From Candidatus Nitricoxidivorans perseverans (GTDB lineage Bacteria > Pseudomonadota > Gammaproteobacteria > Burkholderiales > Rhodocyclaceae), in contig CP107246.1 of assembly GCA_030246985.1 (NCBI GenBank), positions 870,282-934,281 on the forward strand: a stretch of DNA of 64,000 bases, read 5' to 3'. The notes below the pieces were generated by a model, which saw nothing but the letters and a program-made list of their open reading frames with translations, ran no database searches and was not told where the DNA came from. This document shows, one piece after another, positions 62,941 to 64,000 of this stretch (its first letter is position 1; each line of letters opens with the position of its first letter). Both the position numbers and the translations under genes were made by a program.

Positions 62941-62965
62941 AAACAAAAAGCCCACCGAAGTGGGC
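62941..62965 (-). terminator. Integrase terminator
   Basis: On the minus strand GCCCAC-TTCG-GTGGGC followed by TTTTTGTTT: a 6-bp GC stem with stable TTCG loop and a T run, beginning right after the integrase stop codon. Confidence 0.85.
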
Positions 62966-64000
62966 CTATAACAGCGCCTCGATACGATCAAGCGCACCGT
63001 CCTGCAAGTGCGCGTAAAACTTCTCGATCATCCGAATGCTGGTTCCGATCCGATAGGCCACTACCGCTATAGGCACTCCGGGCTTTCCGGCTTTACCCAA
63101 TAGTAAATCGGTCACTGCGGCATGCCTGAATGAATACGCTGTGCAGTTCTCGATTCCGGCCCTACCTGCCGCCCGCTCGATTGCTGCTGTCCACGAATCC
63201 TTATCCCAAGGCTTCAGCGTGTCGGGGTGCTTGCTGTTCCTGCTCAGTTTCGCCGGACGAAGGAACATAAATTCGCCTCCCGGCCTGTTGGCTGACGCGA
63301 TCTTGAGCACCTGCCGCAACCTACCAACCGCAACAAATTTGCGCCCCGCATTGGCTTTGTCGTGCGTAATAGTCACCTCGCCTGTTACTGGATCAAAGTC
63401 CCTGACGCGCATGTGTGCGATAGCACCCGGACGGCACCCGGAGAACATCAACGCCATGCAGAAAGCCCTAAGTGCCTTCCGGCTCTCTGGGTACTTGTCG
63501 AACTCGCTGCCGTCGTCGTTGCGGTATCGCGTGGCGCATCCAATGCGCAAAAAGGCTTTACGCTCATCGACCGTAAGCGCCCGGACGAAACGCGATCTAG
63601 TTACCGTGGGGTAGGCCTTGACCACTCGCCACGCTGAATCGTCATTGATCCACCTGGCCGTCGTGGAGCGTTTGAACACGGCATTGAGTGCGGCCTTCAG
63701 GAACACCAGATTGCGATTAGCTGAATGGTTCGCACCGATCTCGTCGTCGTCGTTCGCTTTCAGGGCTTCGCGCTTTAGCTTCCGCTTCCAATCTTCGATC
63801 TGGTCGCTGCCCAATTCGCGCAACTTGATCGTGGCGAGCTTGCTCCCCTTGATGGTGCGTCGATAGCGGCCCTCGGCGTCTGTGTGTGCGTCCGTCCTGC
63901 CGTCAGCCTTCAGCGTCGCAAGGTATTCGAGAACAGCATCATCGACCGTGGCATTCTTGCGATCCGCTTTAGCACCCGCGATGCTGTTAAAGAAGTTGTT
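62966..64000 (-). CDS. int: Tyrosine recombinase (integrase), N-terminus outside window
   Basis: The frame is open to the right edge, so at least 344 codons are present and the start lies beyond 64000. Catalytic features: first Arg in FSGCRPGAIAHMRVRDF, Lys in ITHDKANAGRKFVAVG, second Arg and His in YSFRHAAVTDLL (the usual first His of the HxxR box is Tyr), and the nucleophile in MIEKFYAHLQDGA. The core-binding domain is helical. It should catalyse integration at tRNA-Val(CAC). It is convergent in direction with neither neighbour and ends at its own terminator. Confidence 0.92.
   Translation of the reverse strand, partial: NNFFNSIAGAKADRKNATVDDAVLEYLATLKADGRTDAHTDAEGRYRRTIKGSKLATIKLRELGSDQIEDWKRKLKREALKANDDDEIGANHSANRNLVFLKAALNAVFKRSTTARWINDDSAWRVVKAYPTVTRSRFVRALTVDERKAFLRIGCATRYRNDDGSEFDKYPESRKALRAFCMALMFSGCRPGAIAHMRVRDFDPVTGEVTITHDKANAGRKFVAVGRLRQVLKIASANRPGGEFMFLRPAKLSRNSKHPDTLKPWDKDSWTAAIERAAGRAGIENCTAYSFRHAAVTDLLLGKAGKPGVPIAVVAYRIGTSIRMIEKFYAHLQDGALDRIEALL

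Larger units (their letters stand above)
56744..64000. mobile_element. Integrated element in tRNA-Val(CAC), left part
   Basis: From the cut tRNA to the right window edge the DNA is clearly less GC-rich than the chromosome, genes are short and include a serine recombinase, small phage-like proteins, a primase/helicase, an AlpA-like regulator and a tyrosine integrase. The organisation (integrase, small regulator, primase-helicase, repeats) resembles P4-type satellites or integrative plasmids. No capsid, tail or conjugation genes are visible. The right end is not in the window. Confidence 0.85.

Overview
The window looks like a GC-rich betaproteobacterial chromosome from a sulfur-oxidising, probably facultatively anaerobic bacterium of the Thiobacillus/Sulfuritalea type; this affiliation is inferred from gene content. 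The core is a complete reverse-type dissimilatory sulfite reductase locus, dsrABEFHCMKLJOPNR plus a siroheme methyltransferase (15853-28880). The order is the one known from sulfur oxidisers, and both cysteines of DsrC are present.

Layout. 1-912: end of a CapK/PaaK-type ligase. 1140-4037: B12-dependent ribonucleotide reductase behind a pair of NrdR boxes. 4083-5489: an ISL3-type insertion sequence next to a 3' gene remnant. 5660-13740: signalling block with a three-gene leftward operon (MASE3-PAS-GGDEF-EAL protein, multi-PAS histidine kinase, NarL-type regulator) and a divergent membrane diguanylate cyclase. 13784-15576: leftward four-gene cluster divergent from dsrA, made of a 71-aa unknown, an orphan Cas6/Cmx6-like protein, a DsrC paralogue without either redox cysteine (RspA type) and an unknown 200-aa protein. 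15853-28880: dsr locus. 28897-32928: small lipoprotein, NarX/NarL-type two-component system, NUDIX hydrolase, tRNA-Val(GAC), and a response regulator with a degenerate GGDEF domain. 33069-36843: Fur-type iron(III) ABC importer. 36821-38229: two N-end-rule transferases. 38302-38930: Phd/PIN toxin-antitoxin pair. 38950-40870: lolD and lolC/E. 40895-50255: recJ, prfC, prfB (programmed frameshift), a second toxin-antitoxin pair inside the prfB-lysS context, lysS and an MnmC-type oxidoreductase. 50332-55177: glycine-zipper protein and a Csu-type chaperone-usher pilus operon. 55200-56594: gltX.

At 56703 a tRNA-Val(CAC) gene is cut in its anticodon arm. From there to the right edge the DNA is a less GC-rich integrated element. 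It carries its own complete tRNA-Val(CAC), a zinc-ribbon protein, a serine recombinase, small phage-like proteins, a RepB-type primase/DUF927 helicase, an AlpA-like regulator and a tyrosine integrase that runs off the window. Next to the primase gene lie 12 copies of an octamer (GGTGCCCC or its complement, some with one mismatch) in about 300 bp, a candidate iteron origin.

How the parts work together: DsrEFH and DsrC pass sulfane sulfur to DsrAB. DsrL, DsrMKJOP and DsrC handle electrons and the trisulfide. CobA and DsrN make and amidate siroheme. The two-component system just downstream and the divergent RspA/Cas6-like cluster are the best local candidates for regulating or accompanying this pathway. 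The most unusual items are that divergent cluster and the tRNA-splitting element with its iteron array.
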